From Bugulina stolonifera (Eukaryota > Bryozoa > Gymnolaemata > Cheilostomatida > Bugulidae): a stretch of 64,000 nucleotides of DNA. A model generated the notes under the pieces. That model had not been told where the DNA came from and did no database searches. It was given only the letters and a program-made list of their open reading frames with translations. Position numbers and translations under genes: made by a program. Where the stretch lies: contig OW285196.1 of NCBI GenBank assembly GCA_935421135.1, positions 13,513,001-13,577,000 of the forward strand, written 5' to 3'. Of this stretch, positions 1 through 9,556 are shown piece after piece. Positions within the stretch are counted from its first letter, which is position 1. Every line of letters begins with the position of its first letter.

Positions 1-490
1 ATAGTCGGTAGTCAAGATAGCCGATAGTCAACCTGTTTTCTCCATTGAAATTTATTTAGGTAGTATATAGTATAGTATATATTAGTGTCTATATGCTGAA
101 AGATAGTCGGTAGTCAAGATAGCCGATAGTCAACCTGTTTTCTCCATTGAAATTTATTTAGGTAGTATATAGTATAGTATATATTAGTGTCTATATGCTG
201 AAAGATAGTCGGTAGTCAAGATAGCCGATAGTCAACCTGTTTTCTCCATTGAAATTTATTTAGGTAGTATATAGTATAGTATATATTAGTGTCTATATGC
301 TGAAAGATAGTCGGTAGTCAAGATAGCCGATAGTCAACCTGTTTTCTCCATTGAAATTTATTTAGGTAGTATATAGTATAGTATATATTAGTGTCTATAT
401 GCTGAAAGATAGTCGGTAGTCAAGATAGCCGATAGTCAACCTGTTTTCTCCATTGAAATTTATTTAGGTAGTATATAGTATAGTATATAT
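1..490. repeat. 102-bp minisatellite, block 1
   Basis: About 4.8 head-to-tail copies of a 102-bp unit, nearly identical to one another (units start at 1, 103, 205, 307, 409). Each unit opens with two related 16-bp halves, AGATAGTCGGTAGTCA and AGATAGCCGATAGTCA, then a CTGTTTTCTCCATTG stretch, and ends in an AT-rich segment rich in TATAG and ATATTAG. The block stops where an LTR element has inserted, and the same array resumes at 5345, 7163 and 8756. Confidence 0.95.
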
Positions 491-1221
491 TGTAATGGTT
501 TCTGTAATTTGGTGCGGTCGTCCGTGGACGACTATCGACCCAGAAATGAAGTGCCTATGAGTGGTAATAGGACTTCGCATTACATGAAAGATCGAGCGGT
601 CTCAGTAGCCCAAACACTACCAAAGACGACCCATCTGATCTCAAGTCCGACCTTCAGACTATACAATGAAAGAGAGTGATCCTACCTAGTAGGCGGTTCG
701 ACTGGCGAACGACCTGGCAAAAGGAAGTGAAAGTCTCTGTATCAAGTATAGATGTGTCTTTATTGAAAGCCAAGTGAAGACTGAGACAATGAACATATAA
801 AACAGTGCACTTTATATAGTATTGGAACTTCCGGAGGAAGTTCCGGTGGAAAGTTCTAGAATAGTATTTCACAATCAAAACAAGTCTGATGCAATGTCTA
901 TTAATAAGCATTAACCTTCTTGAAGGACACTAGGATACAAGCAAAAGCCAGACATATACGTCATGGAAAAGTACAGTAAAGTATACAATAACAATGCTTA
1001 ACTAATTATAGACACTTTAGACTAACAGTCGGGGTCGGGTCGGCTTATGGCCTGATAATTGTAATTAAGAGTACTGTTTATCCAGGGAGCCATATAGGAA
1101 TTAGAGTCCTGGTTTCTGCTGTTCTAGCAAGTAGTCTAGACACAGCACATAATGTTAATGTTCCTAGATGGTCGGCCTCGGCCATCGGGGTCGGCCTTTA
1201 AGAGTTGTCCAGACCATCACA
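491..1221 (-). repeat. LTR (3' LTR in element orientation)
   Basis: 731 bp, TG...CA ends. It is nearly identical to the partner at 4626-5344 apart from scattered substitutions and one 12-bp indel (a partial duplication of a GGAAGTTCCGG-like motif near 829-845). The minus-strand AATAAA equivalent is at 759-764 and the TATA equivalent near 811-820. Confidence 0.9.
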
Positions 1222-1520
1222 TAGCCCCCCTATTAGTGGTACAGGGGACTACTAATATACCATGGGAAGACAACTTTCTGGGGGTCGACTCTGCGTCCAA
1301 TATCCTCCAGGTTTCCAATCCATTAGGTATGGGTGTACGAAGCTGGCGAGCGCCACACTCTTCCAGCTAGTGACTTCTTTCAGCAACGGCTCAGCAATGG
1401 TTACTGTCTGGGTCCTTAGGTCCTTCTTCCAATGAACCTGTTCAGGGGGTCGGCCTCGTGTCCATGTGGCCATTCCTGTTCCTAGTCTGTGCCTTCGTCC
1501 TTGGCCGTCTAGGCTTGTCA

Positions 1521-3683
1521 TCAGGTGACTCGTCCCTCTTGGTGTCTGTGGCCGAAAGGAGATCGGCGGCTTCGGTCTATCTGGCGGTTCTGGTGAGGTT
1601 GGTCGACTTTCCATCTTTCTTGGGAGTGTTGGGTTGCACTGGGTCCCTTGTCCCTGGCTGATGGACTCTTGTGTCCTTGGGTAGACTGTTTCTTCCTTGG
1701 TCCATTGTCTGTTGCAAGGCCAAGGTGCTGGAAAGGGTCGTCAGCACCATCTGGGGAGTGAGTTAAGTCGGCCTTCCTGTCAGGGGGTTTGTCAGGTTCC
1801 TTGCATACCGGTATAGGCTTGCCTCGGCTATCTGTGGGTTGCAACCTCGAGTCGGGTGTCACAGCTTCTGCCTCTTGTTGGGGAGCCGTGATTTGTTCTG
1901 ATTTCCCGGCGGTTAGATTTGCAGATACAATCTGAAGTTCTGCTGTCAAATCCTTTGGCTCGTCTTTGGGTTCGTCCAGCGAGAGCTCTGCTGGGTTGGT
2001 TCGTGTCTCACGAACTGGGATGACATCTTTAGTCATTGAATGGGATGACGACTCGTCATCGCAGGTGATTCCCTTTGTCTCTTCTGAGACACTGTCCTTT
2101 GCCATAGGGTCAGACCAAGTAGTGCCTTGATCCTTAGGAGGAGGATCCCTTGTAGGGTTGGCCTGGCCGACGAGGTCCTCTGATGCGGGTTGTACTAGAA
2201 GTTCTAGATCCTCAGCAATCTTTACTTCTGGCCAATTTCCTTCGGCATTGTTGGATTCCGTTGAGAAGCATTCCGCTTCTTGAACTGCAAGGAGTGTAGA
2301 CTGTTCCTCTTTTACTGGGAAGGTCTCCACTGAACTGATCGAGTCTGGTCGGGCTGTTAAGACTTGTACTTCCTTTGAGAGGTCCAGAGGTAGCTCCGAT
2401 ATTTGACTCACCACGGGTTGTTCCGTGTAGATCGGTAGTCCGTGGACTGGGACTGTATCGGCTGGCAGTTCTCCGCACGATACGTCGTCCGTCGGGCTGG
2501 TTTGGGTTTCTTTCGGAATCTCTTGCTGCAACTGAAGGTAAGATCTGTTTACAGTCAGATCCTGTGGGGGCAAGTCCACCTTAGGAGTGGACAGGCCAGA
2601 GTCATCTTCTGGGGTCGACCCTAGGCCTTGGAAACAGTTTGTTTGTTTCGGTGGCCTCAAGTTGGGCTGGCTCCTAGTCTTCCGCTTCTTCTTCTTCTTG
2701 GGCTTTGACAGGGAATTTTGTGTCGAAGGTTCAGATCTCTCTGTGGGTAGATCCGCTGTGGGTGAGTCCATCTTAATGTTGAATGGAGCAGGGCCGTCCT
2801 CTGGGGTCGGTCCTGATTTCTGTAGACAGGTTGATTGTCCTGTCGGCCTAGTGGGTATGGGTTCTTCCACTAAGACGGGTTCTGATGGTTCCGTCGGCCT
2901 CTGTGGACGACCATCGTGGTTCGGTCCACCTTCTCCTGGATTGGCCTCAGTAGGAATGGGCTCATCTACTGGGACGGGTTCTGATGTATCCGTCGGCCTC
3001 TGTGGATGACCATTGTAGTGTGGTCCACCTTCTCCTGGTTTGCTGTCTGTGTCGGCTGCAGTAGGAATGGGGTCATCTACCGAGACGGGTTCCGGTGTGA
3101 CCGTCGGTCCGTCATCCGCTTCTTGACATTTCTGTAGGAGGGTATGTAGGGCTTTCCGTAGGAGGTCGGCGGGAAGCTCCTCTTGTGGTTCTGGAGGGCT
3201 GGCCTTGCCATCCCCGTTACGTAGGAAGGCTGTTCCGGTTTCCAGTGCTTCCTCCATATCATCGGGCTGTAACCATGTGTAGTACCAGCGTAGGTCGTGG
3301 TCGTGGACTGTGAGGCAAAACTTCTCTACAGCCCATTCTTCCAAAGATGCAGGGGGTGCTCCTTCAAAGGCTGTTGCCGTCAGTCTACGGATGAGAACTG
3401 CATAGTCTCTGAGTGACGTGTGGGCTGGCTGTTCTAGGGTGGACAGCTTCCATCGGGCTTCTCTGGCAGATAGTCCATACTGTTCCCTCAGTCGGGAAAA
3501 TATCTCTTCGACTGATCGGGGTCGGCCGCATTCTTGTGCGGGCCCGTGTAGAGCGGCTCTAAGCCGTATGAGGCGTGCTCTGTCATTCCAGTTGCAACGC
3601 TCTGCCATAGCGGTGAAGTCTTCTATGAAGAGTTCTACGTCCTCTTGCCCGTTGTAGCTGAGTGTCTTGAGATCCTGCTCGGC
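1521..3683 (-). CDS. Gag-like ORF of LTR element with Pro-rich tail
   Basis: The frame is open from a stop at 3684-3686 down to 1521; the first ATG is at 3608, but capsid-like sequence already starts upstream of it (YNGQEDVELFIEDF). The pattern YNG-x-Fhx-F, then AERCNWND and LRAALHGPAQ, then an LxxxYG stretch is the classic retrotransposon Gag capsid layout. A long, charged, Pro/Ser/Thr-rich tail follows. It has a roughly 31-residue motif tandemly repeated near residues 170-260 (EPVxVxxPIPT...GEGGP) and a Lys-rich patch. No CCHC zinc knuckle or pol is visible. A frameshift or stop between 3684 and 3860 separates it from the next gag-like ORF. It probably makes structural particle protein only, or is decaying. 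Confidence 0.7.
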   Translation of the reverse strand, partial: AEQDLKTLSYNGQEDVELFIEDFTAMAERCNWNDRARLIRLRAALHGPAQECGRPRSVEEIFSRLREQYGLSAREARWKLSTLEQPAHTSLRDYAVLIRRLTATAFEGAPPASLEEWAVEKFCLTVHDHDLRWYYTWLQPDDMEEALETGTAFLRNGDGKASPPEPQEELPADLLRKALHTLLQKCQEADDGPTVTPEPVSVDDPIPTAADTDSKPGEGGPHYNGHPQRPTDTSEPVPVDEPIPTEANPGEGGPNHDGRPQRPTEPSEPVLVEEPIPTRPTGQSTCLQKSGPTPEDGPAPFNIKMDSPTADLPTERSEPSTQNSLSKPKKKKKRKTRSQPNLRPPKQTNCFQGLGSTPEDDSGLSTPKVDLPPQDLTVNRSYLQLQQEIPKETQTSPTDDVSCGELPADTVPVHGLPIYTEQPVVSQISELPLDLSKEVQVLTARPDSISSVETFPVKEEQSTLLAVQEAECFSTESNNAEGNWPEVKIAEDLELLVQPASEDLVGQANPTRDPPPKDQGTTWSDPMAKDSVSEETKGITCDDESSSHSMTKDVIPVRETRTNPAELSLDEPKDEPKDLTAELQIVSANLTAGKSEQITAPQQEAEAVTPDSRLQPTDSRGKPIPVCKEPDKPPDRKADLTHSPDGADDPFQHLGLATDNGPRKKQSTQGHKSPSARDKGPSATQHSQERWKVDQPHQNRQIDRSRRSPFGHRHQEGRVT

Positions 3684-3859
3684 TTAGTACATCACCTGCT
3701 GAAGCAGGTCCTTTATTCGGTCCATGTTGGTAGGTTGGGTTTCAGCGTCGGGTGTCTTGGTGATTTCCTCTGGGCAAGGGGGTCATCATCCTCCTTGGGA
3801 AGTCGGGCACAGTTTTGTTGTAGGAACTCAAAGCCCGTCAGGAAAACCTCATATCGGGC

Positions 3860-4276
3860 TTAAGGGTCGGTGATCGTGTGGAAGTCTTGTGGTACAACAT
3901 CTTCTGGGTAAAGGAATTCATTCCCGACCTCCATTGCCTCATCCAAATCCTGAGGGTCGGCACTCTCGATATGTCTGCGTAGGTGCCTATCAGTTAGGGA
4001 GGAGCAGACGTACTTGGTGGCGACCTGTTCTTGGTCGGCATATGCCATGCCTGCATATTCTTGGCAGACCAGCTGCCATACCACTCCAGCGTGCTCATCT
4101 AGGGTCGCTCCAGGTGCTTGCTTGAGTGCTGCGAGTCCGTCTAGGGTTCCAGTGGAAGGTACGACTCCTGGACATTTGGACTTCTTGCTCTTCTTGTTTC
4201 GTTGCCCCTTTTTCATCTCCTTAGGTGAGGGCTTGAAGTGTGAGGAGTACTGATACTGTATTCTGTGAGAGCCCAA
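3860..4276 (-). CDS. Second, upstream gag-like ORF (capsid C-half)
   Basis: A 138-residue ORF just downstream (in element sense) of the 5' LTR. A basic N-terminus (KKGQRNKKSKKSK) is followed by a helical segment ending in ...ADPQDLDEAMEVGNEFL. The larger gag-like ORF has an equivalent segment (QPDDMEEALETGTAFL). The element therefore appears to encode two related capsid C-terminal modules in tandem, either by internal duplication or by fusion of two elements. No enzymatic domain is visible. Confidence 0.55.
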   Translation of the reverse strand: MGSHRIQYQYSSHFKPSPKEMKKGQRNKKSKKSKCPGVVPSTGTLDGLAALKQAPGATLDEHAGVVWQLVCQEYAGMAYADQEQVATKYVCSSLTDRHLRRHIESADPQDLDEAMEVGNEFLYPEDVVPQDFHTITDP

Positions 4277-4625
4277 GGGCCGACCCCGACGTCTGGTATA
4301 GCAGGGTCTTGGTAGTAGATAAGTTGAGTTTGTAGGCCGAGTCGGCCTAGTATGACATACTGAGTACCGTCAATCTGTTCTGGATCCGAGGTCGGTCTTT
4401 GATTGAAGATCCGGCGTAGGTCGGGCTACATCCAGCGGAACCACTAGAATTATGGGTGCACTTTAGCGTTTGTCACCTTCTCGTATCCAAGGTTCCCGAG
4501 TCCGAGTCCTTAATCGCCGTAGAAGTATTGAAGAATGTGGTCGGTCGGGTTACCCGAGGCCGAGGTCACCTTCCTTCGCTTCGTATCGTAAGAGTACGAC
4601 CTTAGAATCCCACCGCTGCCACCAA

Positions 4626-5344
4626 TGTAATGGTTTCTGTAATTTGGTGCGGTTGTCCGTGGACGACTATCGACCCAGAAATGAAGTGCCTATGAGTGGT
4701 AATAGGACTTCGCATTACATGAAAGATCGAGCGGTCTCAGTAGCCCAAATACTACCAAAGACGACCCATCTGATCTCAAGTCCGACCTTCAGACTATACA
4801 ATGAAAGAGAGTGATCCGACCTAGTAGGCGGTTCGACTGGCGAACGACCTGGCAAAAGGAAGTGAAAGTCTGTGTATCAAATATAGATGTGTCTTTATTG
4901 AAAGCCAAGTGAAGACTGAGACAATGAACATATAAAACAGTGCACTTTATATAGTATTGGAACTTCCGGTGGAAAGTTCTAGAATAGTATTTCACAATCA
5001 AAACAAGTTTGATGCAATTTCTATTAATAAGCATTAACCTTCTTGAAGGACACTAGGGTACAAGCAAAAGCCAGACATATACGTCATGGAAAAGTACAGT
5101 AAAGTATACAATAACAATGCTTAACTAATTATAGACACTTTAGACTAACAGTCGGGGTCGGGTCGGCTTATGGCCTGATAATTGTAATTAAGAGTACTGT
5201 TTATCCAGGGAGCCATATAGGAATTAGAGTCCTGGTTTCTGCTGTTCTAGCAAGTAGTCTAGACACAGCACATAATGTTAATGTTCCTAGATGGTCGGCC
5301 TCGGCCATCGGGGTCGGCCTTTAGGAGTTGTTCAGACCATCACA
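4626..5344 (-). repeat. LTR (5' LTR in element orientation)
   Basis: 719 bp, same ends as the partner LTR at 491-1221, with TATA and AATAAA motifs in minus orientation. On the minus strand it is followed directly by the primer-site-like stretch at about 4607-4625. High identity between the two LTRs implies a fairly recent insertion. Confidence 0.9.
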
Positions 5345-5558
5345 ATATTAGTGTCTATATGCTGAAAGATAGTCGGTAGTCAAGATAGCCGATAGTCAAC
5401 CTGTTTTCTCCATTGAAATTTATTTAGGTGGTATATAGTGTAGTATATTATATTAGTGTCTATATGCTGAAAGATAGTCGGTAGTCAAGATAGCCTATAG
5501 TCAACCTGTTTTCTCCATTGAAATTTATTTAGGTAGTATATAGTATAGTATATATTAG
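5345..5558. repeat. 102-bp minisatellite, block 2
   Basis: About two further copies of the 102-bp unit between the LTR element and the hAT element, with a few substitutions (GGTGGTATATAGTG, CCTATAGTC) relative to block 1. Its right edge TATATTAG (5551-5558) is the left copy of the hAT target duplication. Confidence 0.95.
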
Positions 5559-7162
5559 TAGGCCTGCACCGGTGTTGCCTCCCCACTGATATTCGGTTTT
5601 TGGGGTGGTGGTAATCAAACACCGGTTGACACCGGTTCTCTTGTACCTAGTCTCATTCGGTGTCAACCGATGCCAAATTTGGATCGATATACCGAACCGA
5701 ACAGGACCCCTTGATCCTGGTCTCAAGCGGTGTTAGACAGTGTCAACTTTGGTTCGATATACCGGATCGAACTGGTCCAGGAGCTAGTTCGCCTAATAGA
5801 GTTGTCCCATCATGACCGTTCAATACAAGGGAACAAAAATCCTCAACACTTTCTTGCAACATGAGTTCATGCCAATCATTGTTTATTTTATTTTCAGATA
5901 TGGCAGGCAGACAGGGCTTCATTAAAACATAGAATATGTATATTATTTTATTTAAGTGGCTATTGGGCTAATGAAAGTAATCAGTGCTTACTGCTACTCC
6001 CAAGATTTTGTATTTGCCCATGTAGTTTAGTGAGTCTTAAGTTGCATTGGCTCTTACTTCACCTATTTCATATAATTTTAATAAATATATTAAATATAAA
6101 AAGATGAGGCTGGACACACCCAACCGACTACATATAATTTATTAGATTTATTACTGATTGTGACCAAATTACAGAAGAAAAACAGCAAACATCAGTTCCA
6201 CCACACTCGTACCACTGACACAAAAAGATAACAAATTTAAAATGACATGGGATAACTTCATATCACAAGAGAAAGAAGAAACGCTAGCATAGTTGCATAT
6301 GATGTAATGATAATGTAGGGAATCTTTCTTGCAAGCTTTCTTGATAGATTGCTGATTTGGTATAATTCAGTGTGTCCACCGATTGATTCTAGCAGATTTG
6401 TCTTCAGATGGGATATTACGATGGCTCAGTCCGATGAATTCTACCTACAAAATATTGATTGAACATTAGTATTAGCTTATTTTAAATAAATAAAGAGCTG
6501 GTGCTTACCAAAAGCATAACTACACAACGATCTTAAATTAAAAAGCCATAATTAATAATGATTAACTATTATAAGCATTGTAGCTATTCTTAGTTACAAG
6601 CGAATATAACCAAACTTAAATATTAGTAGCAGATTAATCATAATAGAAATAATTAATCCGATGGTATGTTTAAATTTAATTATATTATAATTATTTATAG
6701 AATAATATAATCCATTATATTCGATCCTATACTACTGTTCTATTTCAGCACACTATTCATGAACAAAGCAATCTTATGCAAACGATAGAATATAACATAC
6801 CAGAATCTGCTAAGTTACGTAATTATGAATCAATTTAGTATAATTTAATAATAATTATTACCTCCACAACATTGATAATCAATCACAGCCACGATGGCAG
6901 TTAATGTTGAAACGGATTAGCGAAGGTATGCAACCTAGTTTGAAGCGAGGTAAACAAGAACACGTGATATTAGACCGCATGAATATTGAATGACTACTGG
7001 CATAGTGGTCCGGTTCGATAACCTCGAACTGCGCCGAACCATCGATATATCGTTTGGGCACGGTGCCGGTGCAATTCGGTGCATAAAAAATTTGCCGATG
7101 TGTAACACCGAGGGTTCACACACCGTTTACATCGTTTGAAACCGAAACACCGTGCAGGCCTA
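5559..7162. mobile_element. Non-autonomous hAT transposon, 1.6 kb
   Basis: Terminal inverted repeats begin TAGGCCTGCAC(C)GGTG at the left and are matched by CACCGTGCAGGCCTA at the right, with one single-base indel. A perfect 8-bp target duplication, TATATTAG, lies at 5551-5558 and 7163-7170; this is the hAT hallmark. Near both ends are GC-rich subterminal motifs of the CGGTTCGATA / ACCGGATCGAA type, possible transposase-binding repeats. The AT-rich centre (about 5830-6900) has no ORF resembling a transposase. Confidence 0.9.
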
Positions 7163-7380
7163 TATATTAGTGTCTATATGCTGAAAGATAGTCGGTAGTC
7201 AAGATAGCCGATAGTCAGCCTGTTTTCTCCATTGAAATTTATTTAGGTAGTATATAGTATAGTATATATTAGTGTCTATATGCTCAAAGATAGTCGGTGG
7301 TCAATATAGCCGATAGTCAACCTGTTTTCTCCATTTAAAGTTATTTAGGTAGTATATAGTATAGTATATATTAGTGTCTA
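7163..7380. repeat. 102-bp minisatellite, block 3
   Basis: Two more copies of the 102-bp unit between the hAT and mariner insertions, slightly diverged (GTCGGTGGTCAATATAGCC, CCATTTAAAGTT). Its right edge (TA, 7379-7380) is the left copy of the mariner target duplication. Confidence 0.95.
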
Positions 7381-8755
7381 CAGTGGTGTGCGAAATAAAC
7401 TGGACCCCTTTCCTTATTGAATGCGTTTTATATGCTTTTTGTTTCTTACTAATTCCCAGCATTCTATGTGAATAACAGGTACAATTTATATGTCATTTGA
7501 ATGGAAATCTTCTCAGGATTCTGAATCTGTCTTCAAATATTGCATTCACCTAACCCAAATTAAATTGCAATGCAATTACTCATCCAAACCCATGTCGGAA
7601 AATTGGCTGCAAAGTGTGTTATTTTCGGCAGGGCTTATCTGGACAATAATTTGTGTTTGGACACATATTGCCTAGACGCAAATCACGATAACACTCTGTG
7701 GATGTTGTGTTTGATGTAGTGTGATACACAAAAGTTAACTTTTGGTATCCTAAAGTGCCTAACTACTCAGTTCTCGGTAGTCTGTTTTAATCATGGCTCG
7801 ACTCAGTTGACAGCAACAAAGTGTAATAGTACACCTGCACAACCAAGGAAAGTCTAACTCTGCAATAGCTAAAGAGGTTAAATGGTCAAGAATACTATTG
7901 CTACAACTTTGAACCGATATAAAGAGACAGAATGCTGCCTCCTGCCAATCATAAAGAGTCCCACTTCGGTAACGATTTGGGAATGCATATCCGCAAAAGT
8001 GTCGGACGCTTAACGGTGACCGATGGCATGATGAACGGAGACAAATACATTAATGCGCTTAAGAATAAGCTACTGCCATGTGCCAGGGAACTCTAGATCT
8101 ATGAATGGTTGATTCAGGATGACAATGTGCCTTGTCATCGTGCTACAAAGTCAGGAAATGCATCAATAACAGCAGTGCTAGAATGTTCGAGTGGCCGGCT
8201 CAAAGTCCTGATCTGAATCCAATTGAAAATCTTTGGCACAGAGTTGGTGAGGAATTCAGCAGAGACAAAACAACACCACTAGAAGGAATTATTTATGCCT
8301 GGCACTACATTATCATTCCAGAACCTGGTTACCGGTGTGCCCAGAAGAAGCCGAGCGGTTCCAAAGACCAAAGGCTGGCCAACTAAGTACTGGGTCTGCA
8401 ATATCTTTCAAATAGCCCCCAATGGCACCTTTCAGGACCACTCAATGATTTTTCTCAGAGTTGTTCTAACAAAACATGCTAACTCAGCAAATTAAAGCAC
8501 TCGTAATGCACTAATTCATTACAAAGAATATTTCGTCAATAAGCAAAATGGGAGGTAGTAAGGTTTAGAGCTAATAAAGTGTTAGTAAAACACTTTTTAC
8601 AAACTCATACTTCACATATTTCAGTTCAGAAGCCTTTGGGGATTACAATGATATATAGTTTGTCTATATTTTATGCAAATGCATGACTCCAGAAGGCTTT
8701 AAGCAGCAAATATGCCATGCCAACACAGCGGTCCAGTTTATTTCGCACACCACTG
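7381..8755 (+). mobile_element. Decayed Tc1/mariner transposon
   Basis: Perfect 26-bp terminal inverted repeats beginning CAGTGGTGTGCGAAATAAAC, flanked by TA duplications (7379-7380, 8756-8757). Transposase remnants run on the plus strand. From 7793 there is a helix-turn-helix-like start (QGKSNSAIAKEVKWS) interrupted by a stop. Near 8117 a DDNVPCHRA-like segment carries the second catalytic Asp. At about 8185-8240, in another frame, EWPAQSPDLNPIENLWH carries the third acidic residue. Frameshifts and an internal deletion make it inactive. Confidence 0.92.
7793..8386 (+). pseudogene. Tc1/mariner transposase pseudogene
   Basis: Broken transposase of the 7381-8755 element. The N-terminal DNA-binding part starts MARLS and meets a stop a few codons in. 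The catalytic core is mostly deleted; only the HRA-type and DLNPIENLW-type blocks remain, in different reading frames (8117-8155 versus 8132-8386). The longest open piece is 84 residues. Confidence 0.85.
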
Positions 8756-9133
8756 TATATGCTGAAAGATAGTCGGTAGTCAAGATAGCCGATAGTCAAC
8801 CTGTTTTCTCCATTGAAATTTATTTAGGTAGTATATAGTATAGTATATATTAGTGCCTATATGCTGAAAGATAGTCGGTAGTAAAGATAGCCGATAGTCA
8901 ACATGTTTTCTCCATTGAAATTTATTTAGGTAGTATATAGTATAGTATATATTAGTGTCTATATGCTGAAAGATAGTCGGTAGTCAAGATAGCCGATAGT
9001 CAACCTGTTTTCTCCATTGAAATTTATTTAGGTAGTATATAGTATAGTATATATTAGTGTCTATATGCGAAAGATAGTCGGTAGTCAAGATAGCCGATAG
9101 TTAACCTGTTTTCTCCATTGAAATTTATTTAGG
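8756..9133. repeat. 102-bp minisatellite, block 4 (array end)
   Basis: About 3.7 copies of the 102-bp unit with several point changes. The array ends inside a unit at TTTATTTAGGT (about 9133) and gives way to unrelated sequence. Confidence 0.95.
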
Positions 9134-9556
9134 TCACTGTTCTTGTGGAATTAATATTTGCATTCAAAAGGGTGGACTATAAACCAAAACTTCCAAGTCA
9201 GTGACTACTAATAATATGTTTAGATGGTTTTACTGTTTCCTCCGATCTCGAGGCTAGATTTTCATAAATTTAATATAAATTCACGATTGAAAAACTTGCG
9301 TCTCAACACTGAGAAACGAATAGGGGTGTCAGGTCTGGATTAAAAAATATTTTCCTCTAGCATAGCAGATTATGATGACTCACCAACATGGATGGGATTA
9401 CAGTTTATAGGCCTATTTGATGTGACTGAACTTCAATACAATTGTACATGTACAAGTAGAAGCCGATAATAATTGTATAGTGAGATATAGTACACTATAA
9501 AATATACAGTGTACATATGCTATAGTGTAGTTATATTATGCTGTATATACTTTCAG
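9134..9556. other. No recognisable feature
   Basis: AT-rich sequence between the minisatellite and the first visible exon of the lectin-like gene. I looked here for the missing upstream exon (signal peptide or another domain) and found none. It is presumed intron or 5' flank. Confidence 0.5.

Larger units (their letters stand above)
491..5344 (-). mobile_element. Non-autonomous LTR retrotransposon, minus strand
   Basis: Two direct LTRs (491-1221 and 4626-5344) start TGTAATGG and end CATCACA, and flank a 3.4-kb interior. The target duplication is ATAT, and removing the element restores an intact 102-bp unit. Orientation is minus: each LTR read on that strand has a TATATAAAG box followed by an AATAAAG polyadenylation signal. 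A G-rich purine tract lies against the 491-1221 LTR (near 1222-1235). A primer-site-like stretch (TGGTGGCAGCGGTGGGATT on the minus strand) abuts the 4626-5344 LTR. The interior holds gag-like ORFs but no protease, reverse transcriptase, RNase H or integrase, so it must depend on enzymes from another element. It is probably Ty3/gypsy-related, judged from the gag and 4-bp duplication; the superfamily is not proven. Confidence 0.9.

Noticed and set aside
654..911. Small minus-strand ORF, repeated at 4789-5034
   Set aside because: Lies in both LTRs across the promoter and polyadenylation signals; not a protein gene.
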